Position numbers and translations under genes: made by a program. Below, piece by piece: positions 40,558-51,235 of a stretch of DNA of 64,000 bases. The DNA comes from Pseudohalioglobus lutimaris (GTDB lineage: Bacteria; Pseudomonadota; Gammaproteobacteria; Pseudomonadales; Halieaceae): the NCBI RefSeq assembly GCF_002866825.1, contig NZ_PKUS01000019.1, positions 44,581 through 108,580 of the forward strand, read 5' to 3'. Positions within the stretch are counted from its first letter, which is position 1, and each line of letters begins with the position of its first letter. The notes beneath the pieces are model-generated. The model saw only the letters and a list, made by a program, of their open reading frames with translations, did not search any database and was not told where the DNA came from.

Positions 40558-43011
40558 TCAGCGTGGCTTTCGATTCAACCGCAGCGAATTTGCAACCACC
40601 AGCAGTGAACTCAAAGACATGCCGATTGCCGCAGCCCATGGCGGTATATAACCCATAGCCGCCAGCGGTATGGCGCTGAGATTGTAACCCAATGCCCAGG
40701 CGAAATTTTGCACGATTATGCGCCGACAGGCCCTGGCCTGGCGCCAGGTGCTGGTGACCGCCGTGAGGTCGCCGCCGACGACGACGAAATCTGCCTGGGT
40801 GCGGGCGAGGTCTGTGGCACCGGCAACCGCGAAGGAGGCATCGGCCAGGCTCAGTACAGGCGCATCGTTGAGTCCGTCACCCACCATGCTGACTACATAA
40901 CCGGCCTCCTGCAGGGCCTGCACATGCGCCATCTTCTGTTGTGGTTCCAGCCCAATGTTTACCGTGTCCATACCAAGTGTCTTCGCCAGCAGGGTCCCCT
41001 GAAGAGAATTGTCTCCGGTAAGCAGGCCAACGAGCAGGCCGTTGTGTCGTGCCTCATCGATAACAGCGGCGGCTTCGGGACGCACACTGTCGGTGAGTCC
41101 AATCCAGGCCAGAGGTCGGTGTTCGTCACATAGCGCGACCCAGTAGAGCGGTGCAGATGGGGCGGGAGGTAGCTGTGGGCAGAGTACGCGACAAAACCCC
41201 TCGCTCCCCATTCTGTAGCGAAGGCCCTGTTGTTCTCCACTTAGTCCCTGGCCCACGTGATACTTCACGTTATCGATGTCCGCTGTACCGGAAATATCGT
41301 TGAAAGCCTGACTGATGGGGTGGTTTGACCAGCGCTGCAGGCTACTGGCAATGGCGAGCACCTGTGCCTCCGTCTGGTCCACCAACAGTTCTACGCGGGA
41401 CAGGGTCAGTTTGCCTGCGGTCAATGTTCCGGTTTTATCAAAAAACAGGTGAGTCGTTCGCGCAAGCGCCTCCAGGGCATTTTCGCCCCGTACGATGACG
41501 CCCCGGCCACGCAGGGCGCTGGCGGCTGAGGTCAATGCGGCGGGTGTGGCCAGTGCCAGGGCGCAGGGACAACTGATCACCAGTACCGACAGTGCGACCC
41601 ACAGAGCGCGGGAGGGGTCAATTTGCATCCATATCAGAGCGGTGGCTGAGGTGACCAGCAGAACCCCGGCGACAAACCAGGAAGCGACCCGGTCTGCCAG
41701 GCGGGCCAGCCTTGGTTTTTCAGTCTGCGCGACTTCCACTGACTGTTGTAAAGCCGCAAGGCGACTCTCCAGGTATGTGCACAATACCCGTGCTTCCAGG
41801 GCTGCCTCGACATTGACGGTACCGGCAAATACAGTGTTTCCCGCAACAACTGCCCGGGGCAGATGTTCGCCGTTGAAGGTGTCCTCGCGCACGGCACTGG
41901 CGCCATCAGTAATTTCGGCGTCCACTGGAATCGTCTCACCGGGACGCAACAAGACGATGTCACCGGCCGCAACCTGGGTCCTGGGCACGGTTACCCACTG
42001 GTCTTTACGCCGGCAGCTGACAGCATCGGGTAGCGCGCTCTCAGCATCGAACCAGGTCATGCTGTGCCTCTGCCGTACCCTGGATTCCATAAAGCGACCC
42101 AGCAGCAGAAAGAAAGTAAACATGACCACTGAGTCGAAATAGACCTGTCCGGTGCCTGTGATTGTTGCCCAGGCACTGGCGAGCCAGGCCAGGCCGATAG
42201 CGAGGGCAACAGGCAAGTCCATTACCAGTACGCCCTGTTGCAGGTGTCGCCAGGCGGTACTGAAAAAGATGCCGGCTGAGTAATACACCACAAAGCTTGA
42301 GACCAGCAGGCTGAATCCGCGCAGCAACCCCTGATATTGCTCCTCAATACCCTGTATGTCACCGGCATGCAGGGCGACGGCAAACATGCCAACCTGCATC
42401 ATACCGAATCCGGCTACGCCAAGACGCCTCAGGTCGCGTCGATAATCTGACGCGTTCTGCTCGCGTTGGGTGCTGGCCTGGAAAGGGCGGGGACGGTAGC
42501 CCAGCGATTCGACGCGGGAAAAGATCTCACTGAGTTTTATCTTTTCCGGGTCAAAACGGACATCCAGTCGATTTTGCTGCAGGTTTACCAGTGCGCTATG
42601 CACACCGGTTATTGGCTCCAGCGACTGTTCGATAAGCCAGGTACAGGCGGCGCAAGTGATGCCACCGAGCAACAGGCGCGCGGTCACTGAACCGTCTGCC
42701 TCTTGCTGAGAGAAACGCTGCGCCATTTCTGCGTCGTCATAAATCAGGTACTGGTCGTTGAGTTGGAACTCAGCGTCGACTGGGCGCTCGCTATAAGCAG
42801 TGCGTTGTTGGTAAAAATTCTCCAGGCCGTTGGCCGCAATCAGGCCGGCTACCGCGCGGCAACCCGGGCAGCACATTGCCCGGGACTCGCCGCCAATCTC
42901 TATCTCAAAACGGGCGCCGTGAGGAACGGTCTCGCCGCAGTGATAGCAGGGGCAGGGGCCATCATCGGCGGCCGCGCGCGGTTCAGCCACCGCCTGGTGC
43001 GCTGAAAGCAT
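40558..43011 (-). CDS. ccoI: Copper-translocating P1B-type ATPase CcoI (FixI)
   Basis: It exports copper for the binuclear centre of cbb3 oxidase. The 817-residue protein has a Cys-rich N-terminus (CPCYHCGE and MCCPGCRAVAG) and one heavy-metal domain with GGITCAACTWLIEQSL. Eight TM segments follow, with the ion-binding SCPCALALATPAAL, the DKTGTLTAGKL phosphorylation site and MVGDGLNDAPVLSLAD. ATG 43011 is used; an in-frame ATG at 43086 gives a longer, unlike N-terminus. The start lies 28 bp inside the end of ccoH. Confidence 0.94.
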   Translation of the reverse strand: MLSAHQAVAEPRAAADDGPCPCYHCGETVPHGARFEIEIGGESRAMCCPGCRAVAGLIAANGLENFYQQRTAYSERPVDAEFQLNDQYLIYDDAEMAQRFSQQEADGSVTARLLLGGITCAACTWLIEQSLEPITGVHSALVNLQQNRLDVRFDPEKIKLSEIFSRVESLGYRPRPFQASTQREQNASDYRRDLRRLGVAGFGMMQVGMFAVALHAGDIQGIEEQYQGLLRGFSLLVSSFVVYYSAGIFFSTAWRHLQQGVLVMDLPVALAIGLAWLASAWATITGTGQVYFDSVVMFTFFLLLGRFMESRVRQRHSMTWFDAESALPDAVSCRRKDQWVTVPRTQVAAGDIVLLRPGETIPVDAEITDGASAVREDTFNGEHLPRAVVAGNTVFAGTVNVEAALEARVLCTYLESRLAALQQSVEVAQTEKPRLARLADRVASWFVAGVLLVTSATALIWMQIDPSRALWVALSVLVISCPCALALATPAALTSAASALRGRGVIVRGENALEALARTTHLFFDKTGTLTAGKLTLSRVELLVDQTEAQVLAIASSLQRWSNHPISQAFNDISGTADIDNVKYHVGQGLSGEQQGLRYRMGSEGFCRVLCPQLPPAPSAPLYWVALCDEHRPLAWIGLTDSVRPEAAAVIDEARHNGLLVGLLTGDNSLQGTLLAKTLGMDTVNIGLEPQQKMAHVQALQEAGYVVSMVGDGLNDAPVLSLADASFAVAGATDLARTQADFVVVGGDLTAVTSTWRQARACRRIIVQNFAWALGYNLSAIPLAAMGYIPPWAAAIGMSLSSLLVVANSLRLNRKPR

Positions 43012-43480
43012 CGGAGGTGATGGACCCGTCCAGGCGCCAGGTCTGTGCGCCCTCATCAAACAGGGCCCAGTGCCAGCGTTCGGCAACGGAGGCGCTCAGG
43101 CGACCGCGGTATTCACCGGGAACGCTTTTGACCAGTACAATCTGGAAGTCCTGGTTGGACTCCAGTGGATGCGATAGTAAGAGCGTCAGTCGTTCCGCGG
43201 TAACCGGACCATCGGTACGTACGATGACCTCGTCGCCGGTGATGGCAAGGTTAGCGACGATACCCAGGTCGGTGGCCCGCTGCTTCTTCTCCAGCCTGCG
43301 ATTAATTGCCAGGCCTTCCTTGTAGTATTCGTCGACAACCAGATCGTCAGCACCTTCGTGGGCGATGAATACCATGTTGATACCGGCCACTACAACAAAA
43401 GCAGGCAGCGCGATCAGGAACCATGGCCAGAACTGCTTGTACCATGGCTGTGTGTCCTCACGCGGGAGGTGCTTGCTCAT
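42983..43480 (-). CDS. ccoH: cbb3 oxidase assembly protein CcoH (FixH)
   Basis: This 165-residue protein has a cytosolic start, one TM helix (FWPWFLIALPAFVVVAGINMVFI) and a periplasmic immunoglobulin-like domain. The DDLVVDEYYKEGLAINRRLEK segment is characteristic of FixH. It helps insert cofactors into CcoN. It is 8 bp after ccoG and overlaps ccoI. Confidence 0.93.
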   Translation of the reverse strand: MSKHLPREDTQPWYKQFWPWFLIALPAFVVVAGINMVFIAHEGADDLVVDEYYKEGLAINRRLEKKQRATDLGIVANLAITGDEVIVRTDGPVTAERLTLLLSHPLESNQDFQIVLVKSVPGEYRGRLSASVAERWHWALFDEGAQTWRLDGSITSDAFSAPGGG

Positions 43481-43488
43481 AAACGGTC

Positions 43489-44904
<1,416 letters not shown>

Positions 44905-44984
44905 AGTATTTGCACACCTGGAGTGTTTGAAAAAGGGGCCCCGGGCGAGGCCCCGTTACAGCTAGGGGAAAACCAGTAATCTTT

Positions 44985-45863
44985 TTACTGGGTCAGGCCA
45001 TACACGTACGCAGTTAGAATGTGGATCTTGTCCTCGCTGAGCGTGTCGTTGAATGCTGGCATCACACCGTTACGGCCTGCACGCAGGGTATGACTGATCT
45101 GCTCTGTACTGCCACCATACAGCCAGATGCCGTTGGCCAGGTTCGGGGCGCCCAGCGCATGGTTTCCCTTGCCGTCGGCCCCGTGACAGGCAGCACAATA
45201 AGTCTGATAGTGCTTTTCACCTGCTTTCGCCATCCCATCGTCAACATCGCGCCCGCTCAGGGACTGCACATAGGCGGTGGTTTCGGTGATGCCCTGATCG
45301 CCCAAAATGCTGCCCCAGGCTGGCATTGCCGCCATGCGGCCGTTGATGAGCGTGGCTTTGATCGCCTCGGGTGTGCCGCCATAGAGCCAATCGTCATCGG
45401 TGAGGTTGGGGAAACCATAGGCGCCCTTGGCGTCACTGCCATGACACTGCGCGCAGTTGTTGGAAAACATCCGCATACCCATCTTGCGCACGGCCGGGTC
45501 TGTTGCGATTTCTTCTACTGGCAGAGCCAGATAGCGGTCGCGCATATCACGGAATTTCGCATCAGCGGCGGCGACTTCCCGGTCGTGCTGGTCTATCTGG
45601 GTCCAACCCAGCACGCCGGGGTAGTTGCCCATACCCGGGTACACGATCAGATAGCCAATCGCGAAAATAATGGTGATCACGAACATCATGAACCACCAGG
45701 CGGGAAGAGGGTTGTTATATTCTTCGATGCCATCGTAGACATGGCCGGTGGTATTGCCTTCTGTATTCTGGTCCTGGGTGCGGTTCGCGAACAATACCCA
45801 TGTCACCAGAATAATGGTGATCGCAGTGAGGACGATTACCCACATACTCCAGAAACTAGTCAT
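44985..45863 (-). CDS. ccoP: cbb3-type cytochrome c oxidase subunit III (CcoP)
   Basis: This di-haem cytochrome c subunit passes electrons to CcoO. The 292-residue protein has two N-terminal hydrophobic segments (a feature of gamma-type CcoP with an extra TM), the YNNPLPAWWFMMF signature, and two CxxCH haem sites (NNCAQCHGSD and TYCAACHGADG). Distal methionines occur in RMAAMPAWG and NGVMPAF. It begins at ATG 45863 with an 8-bp overlap with ccoQ. Confidence 0.96.
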   Translation of the reverse strand: MTSFWSMWVIVLTAITIILVTWVLFANRTQDQNTEGNTTGHVYDGIEEYNNPLPAWWFMMFVITIIFAIGYLIVYPGMGNYPGVLGWTQIDQHDREVAAADAKFRDMRDRYLALPVEEIATDPAVRKMGMRMFSNNCAQCHGSDAKGAYGFPNLTDDDWLYGGTPEAIKATLINGRMAAMPAWGSILGDQGITETTAYVQSLSGRDVDDGMAKAGEKHYQTYCAACHGADGKGNHALGAPNLANGIWLYGGSTEQISHTLRAGRNGVMPAFNDTLSEDKIHILTAYVYGLTQ

Positions 45864-46035
45864 TCCTATCTTCCTCCTGCATGGTGCGACGATTCAGCTC
45901 TTCATCTGCAAATGGCAGGTTGGCGGCTTCATCAAATGATTTTTTACGTTTGCTGTTGTAGGCCCAGAAACACATCCCGATGAATGTCACCAACAGGAAG
46001 ACGGTGCTGAAACCTCTGAGGTCATTGATATCCAT
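45856..46035 (-). CDS. ccoQ: cbb3-type oxidase subunit CcoQ
   Basis: This short gene was found by reading the minus strand. It is 59 residues, MDINDLRGFSTVFLLVTFIG then one TM helix ending MCFWAYN, and a charged tail with SKRKKSFDEAANLPFADEE. The SFDEAANLPF element is the CcoQ signature. CcoQ stabilises the interaction of CcoP with the CcoNO core. It starts at 46035, 6 bp after ccoO, and its stop overlaps the ccoP start. Confidence 0.9.
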   Translation of the reverse strand: MDINDLRGFSTVFLLVTFIGMCFWAYNSKRKKSFDEAANLPFADEELNRRTMQEEDRND

Positions 46036-46041
46036 AAGGTA

Positions 46042-46650
46042 TTAGCGCCTCGTTTGCAGTAGGGTGCCCAACTGCTGTAAATAGGCAATCATGGCATCGA
46101 TTTCTTTCTTGCCTTCCACCGCAGCCTTGGCACCGGCGATGTCTTCGTCAGTGTAGGGGACGCCTACTGCGCGCAGGGCGGCCATTTTCTTGCCAGTTAA
46201 TTCGCCTGACAGTTCTTTATCAAACAACCAGGGGAAGGCGGGCATGTTTGATTCGGGCACTACATCGCGCGGGTTATACATATGTGCGCGGTGCCAGTCG
46301 TCGCTATAGCGCTTGCCGACGCGGGCGAGGTCCGGGCCGGTGCGCTTTGAGCCCCAGAGGAAGGGGTGGTCGTAGACGAATTCCCCCGCAACTGAATAGT
46401 GGCCATAGCGTTCGGTTTCGGCTCGCAGGGGGCGAATCATCTGCGAATGACAGGTATTACAACCCTCGCGAATATAGATGTCGCGGCCCTCCAGCTCAAG
46501 CGCCGGCAGCGGCATGAGTCCAGCGATAGGTTCGTTGGTCTCCTTGGCAAACATCAGGGGTACCAGCTCTACCAGAGTGCCAAAGCTCAGGGCAATGACA
46601 ATGCCGATCATCATCAGGCCGACATTGGTTTCGATTGCTTCGTGTTTCAT
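46042..46650 (-). CDS. ccoO: cbb3-type cytochrome c oxidase subunit II (CcoO)
   Basis: This mono-haem cytochrome c subunit has 202 residues. An N-terminal TM anchor ([23 protein letters not shown]) is followed by the haem motif [49 protein letters not shown] and a C-terminal AYLQQLG follow. It is 14 bp after ccoN and in the standard NOQP order. Confidence 0.96.
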   Translation of the reverse strand: MKHEAIETNVGLMMIGIVIALSFGTLVELVPLMFAKETNEPIAGLMPLPALELEGRDIYIREGCNTCHSQMIRPLRAETERYGHYSVAGEFVYDHPFLWGSKRTGPDLARVGKRYSDDWHRAHMYNPRDVVPESNMPAFPWLFDKELSGELTGKKMAALRAVGVPYTDEDIAGAKAAVEGKKEIDAMIAYLQQLGTLLQTRR

Positions 46651-46664
46651 TTTTCTGTTGCTCC

Positions 46665-48104
46665 TCAGGCTGCGCTGGCTGCGGCAGGTGCCGGTTGGGC
46701 TTCAACGTCTTTACGGGCGGTCATGTAAACGTTGTAGGCCATCACCAGCATGCCGGCGAAGAAGATTGTGCCACCCAGTACCCGCACCACATAACCCGGA
46801 TAGGAGGCCGCTACGGATTCTACAAAGTTGTAGGTGAGCGTTCCGTCCTGGTTGTAGGCGCGCCACATCAGGCCCTGCATAATGCCGTTGACCCACAAGG
46901 CAGCGATGTACAGTACGGTGCCGATGGTGGACATCCAAAAATGTACGTTGATCAGGTCGGTGCTGTACATGCGCTCTCTGCCGAACAGGATGGGGAAGAG
47001 GTGGTAGAGGGAGCCGATGGAAATCATCGCGACCCAGCCCAGCGCGCCAGAGTGTACGTGACCAATGGTCCAGTCGGTATAGTGCGACAGGGCGTTCACG
47101 GTCTTGATAGACATCATCGGACCTTCGAAAGTGGACATACCATAGAAGGAAAGGCTGACCACCAGGAAGCGCAGGATGGGGTCGGTGCGCAGCTTATGCC
47201 AGGCGCCGGACAAGGTCATCATGCCGTTGATCATGCCACCCCAGGAAGGCGCCAGCAGGATCAGGGACATCACCATGCCCAGGCTTTGTGCCCAGTCGGG
47301 CAGGGCGGTGTAGTGCAGGTGGTGTGGACCGGCCCAGATGTAGACGGCCACCAGCGCCCAGAAGTGCACAATAGACAGACGATACGAGTAAACCGGACGC
47401 TCGGCCTGCTTGGGTACAAAGTAGTACATCATGCCCAGGAAGCCTGCAGTCAGGAAGAAACCCACCGCGTTATGCCCGTACCACCACTGCACCATGGCGT
47501 CGACAGTGCCCGCATAGACGGAGTAGGACTTGAATGCACTAACCGGTATGGCGGCGCTGTTGAGCAGGTGCAGAATCGCGACGGCGATGATGAACGAACC
47601 CAGGAACCAGTTGGCCACATAGATGTGCTTGACCTTACGCTTCACCAGTGTGCCGAAGAAAACGACCGCGTACGACACCCAGACGATGGTAATCAGGATG
47701 TCAATCGGCCACTCCAGCTCTGCATATTCCTTGCTTGAGGTTAGCCCAAGAGGCAGGGTGATCGCAGCACTGACGATGACTGCCTGCCAACCCCAGAAGG
47801 TGAAGGCTGCCAGTTTGTCTGATATCAGGCGAGCCTGGGTTGTGCGTTGCACGATGTAGTAAGACGTTGCGAATAGCGCACAACCGCCGAAGGCAAAGAT
47901 CACTGCATTGGTATGCAGCGGCCGCAGTCGGCCGAAGTGCAGCCATTCCAGGCCAGGGTTCAGCTGGGGCCAGGCCAGCTGGGCGGCGATTATCACGCCC
48001 ACCAACATGCCCACGATGCCCCAAACAACGGTCATGATTGCAAACTGGCGTACCACCTTGTAATTGTAGGTGGGATGTTCCAGTGCTGAGTTAAGCTCGC
48101 TCAT
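46665..48104 (-). CDS. ccoN: cbb3-type cytochrome c oxidase subunit I (CcoN)
   Basis: This catalytic subunit has a low-spin haem b and a haem b3-CuB centre. The 479-residue protein has twelve TM segments. Metal and haem ligands are visible: [21 protein letters not shown] (haem b His), [21 protein letters not shown] with the Tyr crosslinked to a CuB His, [15 protein letters not shown], and the [14 protein letters not shown] segment. cbb3 oxidases have high oxygen affinity and work at low oxygen. Confidence 0.97.
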   Translation of the reverse strand: MSELNSALEHPTYNYKVVRQFAIMTVVWGIVGMLVGVIIAAQLAWPQLNPGLEWLHFGRLRPLHTNAVIFAFGGCALFATSYYIVQRTTQARLISDKLAAFTFWGWQAVIVSAAITLPLGLTSSKEYAELEWPIDILITIVWVSYAVVFFGTLVKRKVKHIYVANWFLGSFIIAVAILHLLNSAAIPVSAFKSYSVYAGTVDAMVQWWYGHNAVGFFLTAGFLGMMYYFVPKQAERPVYSYRLSIVHFWALVAVYIWAGPHHLHYTALPDWAQSLGMVMSLILLAPSWGGMINGMMTLSGAWHKLRTDPILRFLVVSLSFYGMSTFEGPMMSIKTVNALSHYTDWTIGHVHSGALGWVAMISIGSLYHLFPILFGRERMYSTDLINVHFWMSTIGTVLYIAALWVNGIMQGLMWRAYNQDGTLTYNFVESVAASYPGYVVRVLGGTIFFAGMLVMAYNVYMTARKDVEAQPAPAAASAA

Positions 48105-48148
48105 GGTTTCATTCCAAAGTCAGATTTCAAAAAACAACAAAATCGCTC

Positions 48149-48164
48149 AGGCCGTGAGGCCTTG
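48149..48164 (-). terminator. Weak hairpin between the Yip1-like gene and ccoN
   Basis: On the minus strand, AGGCC and GGCCT close a short stem, followed some bases later by TTTTGTTGTTTTTTG. It sits in the 63-bp gap ahead of ccoN. It resembles a poor intrinsic terminator and could reduce, rather than end, transcription into ccoN. Confidence 0.3.
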
Positions 48165-48167
48165 CCA

Positions 48168-48767
48168 TTAATCGGTGAAGGATGGTGCTGCACCAAAGTC
48201 CCAGAGGATGACCGCACCCACCATCAGGCAAATGAGGATTACCATGGCAACGCCCATCACCGCGCTGGAAAACAGGAAACCCCGCTCTTCGGGGATGTTC
48301 ATCACTATGGGGATGCCCAGGTACATCAGGTAGACAGCCCAGCAAACGGCGACAATCCCGATTAGCAGGTCCAGCCAGAGAATAGGGTAGAAGCCAACCG
48401 CCCCGAACAGGAACAGCGGTGTAGCTGCCAGCGAAGCGATGATGATGCCCTTGGCGATAGTGGATTCAGCACCATAGGTGTCAGACATCCAGTGGATGAA
48501 ATAGCCGATGGCTGCCAGGCAGACCACCTGCGTCAGGTAAAACAGAACGCATATGGTCATCGCGCTGTCTTTGGTCAATTTGATATGCTCGCCGTCACCG
48601 ACGGCCCAGCCTACATGCGTAGTGCCCCAGTACCAGGCAACCGCAGGGATGATCGCCAGAATCCACGGGTAGATTAACAGCGTCTTGAAGGAACTGTCAG
48701 ACAGCTCGCTAACGGTCTTCCACTGGGAACTGGGCTTCACTAACAAGCCGAAGGTGTGCTGAATCAT
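48168..48767 (-). CDS. Yip1-family membrane protein ahead of ccoN
   Basis: This 199-residue protein has about five TM segments and the Yip1 (PF04893) layout. The start MIQHTFGLLVKPSSQWKTVSE is the family's 'Pxxxw' entry segment, then LLIYPWILAIIPAVAWYWG follows. Its molecular role is unknown. It is 63 bp upstream of ccoN on the same strand and directly downstream of an FNR box and -10. It is therefore expected to be transcribed under low oxygen with the oxidase genes. Confidence 0.75.
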   Translation of the reverse strand: MIQHTFGLLVKPSSQWKTVSELSDSSFKTLLIYPWILAIIPAVAWYWGTTHVGWAVGDGEHIKLTKDSAMTICVLFYLTQVVCLAAIGYFIHWMSDTYGAESTIAKGIIIASLAATPLFLFGAVGFYPILWLDLLIGIVAVCWAVYLMYLGIPIVMNIPEERGFLFSSAVMGVAMVILICLMVGAVILWDFGAAPSFTD

Positions 48768-48813
48768 TAGAAGATGATCTCCCCAAAAGTTACTCTAATT
48801 GTTGTGCGCTCGC

Positions 48814-48854
48814 ATTCTAGATCGTTCAGACCTGACCGCCTTGATGTGCATCAA
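48814..48854 (-). promoter_or_regulatory. FNR/ANR-activated promoter of the Yip1-cco operon
   Basis: TTGATGTGCATCAA (48841-48854) is a perfect TTGAT-N4-ATCAA FNR box. On the minus strand a -10 TAGAAT is at 48819-48814. With a start near 48807 the box is centred about -41, the class II activator position. The box lies between the fnr stop and the Yip1-like start. Confidence 0.88.
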
Positions 48855-48880
48855 GTTAGCAGGGTGCTCGACAGGGCAGC

Positions 48881-49636
48881 CTAGCTTCCCAGGTTCGCCA
48901 TGCTGCGTAGGCCCGCTGGATCCAGAATCTCTATTTCTTTGTTGTCGACGCGCAGTACCGCCATTTTTTGCATGCGACTGAAAACCCGCGAAACGGTTTC
49001 TACGGTGAGCCCTAGGTAGTTGCCGATGTCCACTCGTGACATTGGCAGGCGGAACTGGGTGGCACTGAGTTTGCGCCGGGCGTTACGGCCGGAGATGCTG
49101 AGCATAAGTGCGGCAACGCGTTCATCCGCTGAATTTTTGCTCAGCAGAGTGATCAGTTGTTGGTCTTCAGTAATCTCGCGGCTCATTAGCTGGAAGAAAT
49201 GACGCTGCAGGTTGGGCATCAGGGCGCTGAGCCGCTCCAGGGAGACAAAGGGAATTTCGCATATCGCTGCCGTTTCCAGCGCCTTTGCAGACGACGCGTG
49301 GGCGTTATTGCTGATACCATCCATGCCGAGGATTTCCCCGGGAAAGTAGAAGCCGGTTACCTGCTCGCGGCCATCATCGGTGGTTTTGTAGGCCTTGAGT
49401 GTGCCTGATCGAACCGCAAAAACGGACTGGAAATGATCGCCTTCGCGATACAGGTGCTGATTCTTTTGCAGGGGTTTGCTGCGTTGGATAATGTCATCCA
49501 GTTGCTGGATGTCGTCGCTTTCCAGTGCCAGCGGTAGACAGATGCCGTTGAGGCGACAGTTGCCGCAGTTGACCTGGTAATCGTGGTTGCACGGTTTTAC
49601 CGCAGCGTCTCCTTGCTGGGCGATATGGATGGTCAT
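48881..49636 (-). CDS. anr: Oxygen-sensing transcriptional regulator Fnr/Anr
   Basis: This 251-residue CRP/FNR-family regulator has an N-terminal cluster domain. The 4Fe-4S cysteines are the first Cys in KPCNHDY, then CGNCRLNGIC. A cyclic-nucleotide-like beta-barrel and the C-terminal HTH (SRVDIGNYLGLTVETVSRVFSRM) follow. The HTH recognition helix VETVSRVFSR is that of Fnr/Anr, which binds TTGAT-N4-ATCAA. It lies after hemN and before the Yip1-cco operon it likely regulates. Confidence 0.95.
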   Translation of the reverse strand: MTIHIAQQGDAAVKPCNHDYQVNCGNCRLNGICLPLALESDDIQQLDDIIQRSKPLQKNQHLYREGDHFQSVFAVRSGTLKAYKTTDDGREQVTGFYFPGEILGMDGISNNAHASSAKALETAAICEIPFVSLERLSALMPNLQRHFFQLMSREITEDQQLITLLSKNSADERVAALMLSISGRNARRKLSATQFRLPMSRVDIGNYLGLTVETVSRVFSRMQKMAVLRVDNKEIEILDPAGLRSMANLGS

Positions 49637-49665
49637 ACTGCTTCCCCTGAATCAATGCTCAGGCA

Positions 49666-49671
49666 ATTATA
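49666..49671 (-). promoter_or_regulatory. -10 element of the fnr/anr promoter
   Basis: A consensus TATAAT sits on the minus strand at 49671-49666, about 30 bp before the fnr start. No good -35 is visible (TACAGC at 17 bp). No FNR box was found here, so Fnr may be weakly constitutive, with some read-through from hemN. Confidence 0.45.
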
Positions 49672-49717
49672 GTCGAAAATCCTAATGTGCTGTACATGTG
49701 TTTTTTGTGGTTGAAAA

Positions 49718-51154
49718 TTATACAGTTGCTGAGAACTTGGGCGGGGGTTCATCTCCCTGGTGTGAAGCCAGATAGGCGTCGAATGGCATGCAGATGTTAC
49801 GCAGGAAGGGTCTTCCGCGTTTGCTGATTTCTATACCTGACGCGGATATGGAGAGCAGGCCGTCCTCGACCATGGGCGTCAGTGCCTTCAGTTCCTTCGC
49901 GAACATTAGACTAAAGTCGATACCAAACTCCCGATTGCATTCGCTAATGTCCAGTTTAAGCTCTGAGATCAGGGTCATAATGATATGCCGACGCAGTTTG
50001 TCGTCGGCGCTGACCTTGCAACCACGTGTAATCGGCAGGTCGCCGGCATCAAGCATACCGTAGTAATCCTGCAGGTCGCGCTCGTTTTGCAGGTAAAAGT
50101 CCCCGATCTGGCTAATCGCGGACACGCCGAGGCCGAGCAGGTCGTCCGCCATCTTCAGGGAGTATCCCTGGAAGTTCCGCTGTAAGCGACCCTCCCGCTG
50201 GGCGAGGGCTAACTCATCATCCGGTAGCACATAGTGATCCATGCCAATGTGGAGGTAACCGGCATCCTGCAGTGTGTGGCTAATGATTTCATGCAACAGC
50301 AATTTTTCATTGGGTTCAGGCAAGGTGAGCCTATCGATGGCGCGCTGGCTGGAGAAACGCTCGGGAAGGTGAGCGTAGTTATAGCAGGCAATACGGTCAG
50401 GACGAAGCTCAATAACCTTACGCAGCGTTTCCGCCATGCTTTCACGGTCCTGGTGGGGAAGTCCGTAGATCAGGTCAAAGCTCAGGGAGCGGAAGTCGTG
50501 GGACCGGATGCAGTCTACCAATGCTGCCACCTGGCTAAACGGCTGTATTCGGTTGACTGACTTCTGCACCAGGGGGTCAAAGTCCTGAATTCCGAGACTT
50601 ATGCGGTTGAAGCCTACCCCCTTGAGCAACGCCATGGTGCTGGTTTCTACCGTGCGCGGGTCAATTTCGACGGAGTATTCACGATATCCTTTGTCGAGCA
50701 ACTGGAAGTGGCTTGCCAGCATGTGCATTAATTCGGTGATCTGGGCATGATCCAGATAGGTCGGCGTGCCACCGCCCCAGTGCATCTGGGTAATCGGGCG
50801 CTTGTCACCAACCAGCTCGGACTGCATGACAATCTCGTGCTGCAAGCGATTCAGGTATTTTTGCGCCACGCCTTTTTCCCGGGTGACGATCTTGTTACAG
50901 GCGCAGTAGTAGCAAATATCGTTGCAGAACGGTACGTGTACGTACAGTGACAGGGGGGCGCGCTTGTGGTCTCCTTCCGTGCCCTGCCAGCTGCGATACT
51001 CCGCCATGGGAAAGTCCTGGCGAAATTGCGGGGCTGTGGGGTAGGAGGTATAGCGAGGACCCTGGCTGGCGTATTTCCGGGCGAGTTTCATGTCAGCCTG
51101 AAGGTCTTCAGGAATGGCAGAAGAGGCTATCAGATTGTCAGGCATGATGGTCAT
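49718..51154 (-). CDS. hemN: Oxygen-independent coproporphyrinogen III oxidase HemN
   Basis: This radical SAM enzyme decarboxylates coproporphyrinogen III without oxygen, giving haem under low oxygen. The 478-residue protein has the 4Fe-4S motif C-x3-C-x2-C in YVHVPFCNDICYYCACNK, the HWGGGTPTYL and SVEIDPRTVE segments, and GLPHQDRESMAETL. The length is that of true HemN rather than HemW. A FNR box lies 60 bp upstream. It is next to anr. Confidence 0.95.
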   Translation of the reverse strand: MTIMPDNLIASSAIPEDLQADMKLARKYASQGPRYTSYPTAPQFRQDFPMAEYRSWQGTEGDHKRAPLSLYVHVPFCNDICYYCACNKIVTREKGVAQKYLNRLQHEIVMQSELVGDKRPITQMHWGGGTPTYLDHAQITELMHMLASHFQLLDKGYREYSVEIDPRTVETSTMALLKGVGFNRISLGIQDFDPLVQKSVNRIQPFSQVAALVDCIRSHDFRSLSFDLIYGLPHQDRESMAETLRKVIELRPDRIACYNYAHLPERFSSQRAIDRLTLPEPNEKLLLHEIISHTLQDAGYLHIGMDHYVLPDDELALAQREGRLQRNFQGYSLKMADDLLGLGVSAISQIGDFYLQNERDLQDYYGMLDAGDLPITRGCKVSADDKLRRHIIMTLISELKLDISECNREFGIDFSLMFAKELKALTPMVEDGLLSISASGIEISKRGRPFLRNICMPFDAYLASHQGDEPPPKFSATV

Positions 51155-51184
51155 GGGGTACAGCTTCCGGATGTAATGTTGCGG

Positions 51185-51226
51185 ACAATATCAGGAAGCA
51201 ATGAACCATGCGTTGATCCACGTCAA
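51185..51226 (-). promoter_or_regulatory. FNR/ANR-activated promoter of hemN
   Basis: Read on the minus strand, TTGACGTGGATCAA (51226-51213) is an FNR box with one change from TTGAT-N4-ATCAA. A -10-like TATTGT is at 51190-51185. The box centre is about 32 bp from the -10 centre, so it is at the class II position. It lies between the LuxR gene end and the hemN start. Confidence 0.75.
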
Positions 51227-51235
51227 GCGCCAGTT

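Noticed and set aside
46635..47738. 367-codon plus-strand open frame over ccoN/ccoO
   Set aside because: It is antisense to the clearly identified oxidase subunits. The translation is His/Gln/Gly-rich with no known motif.
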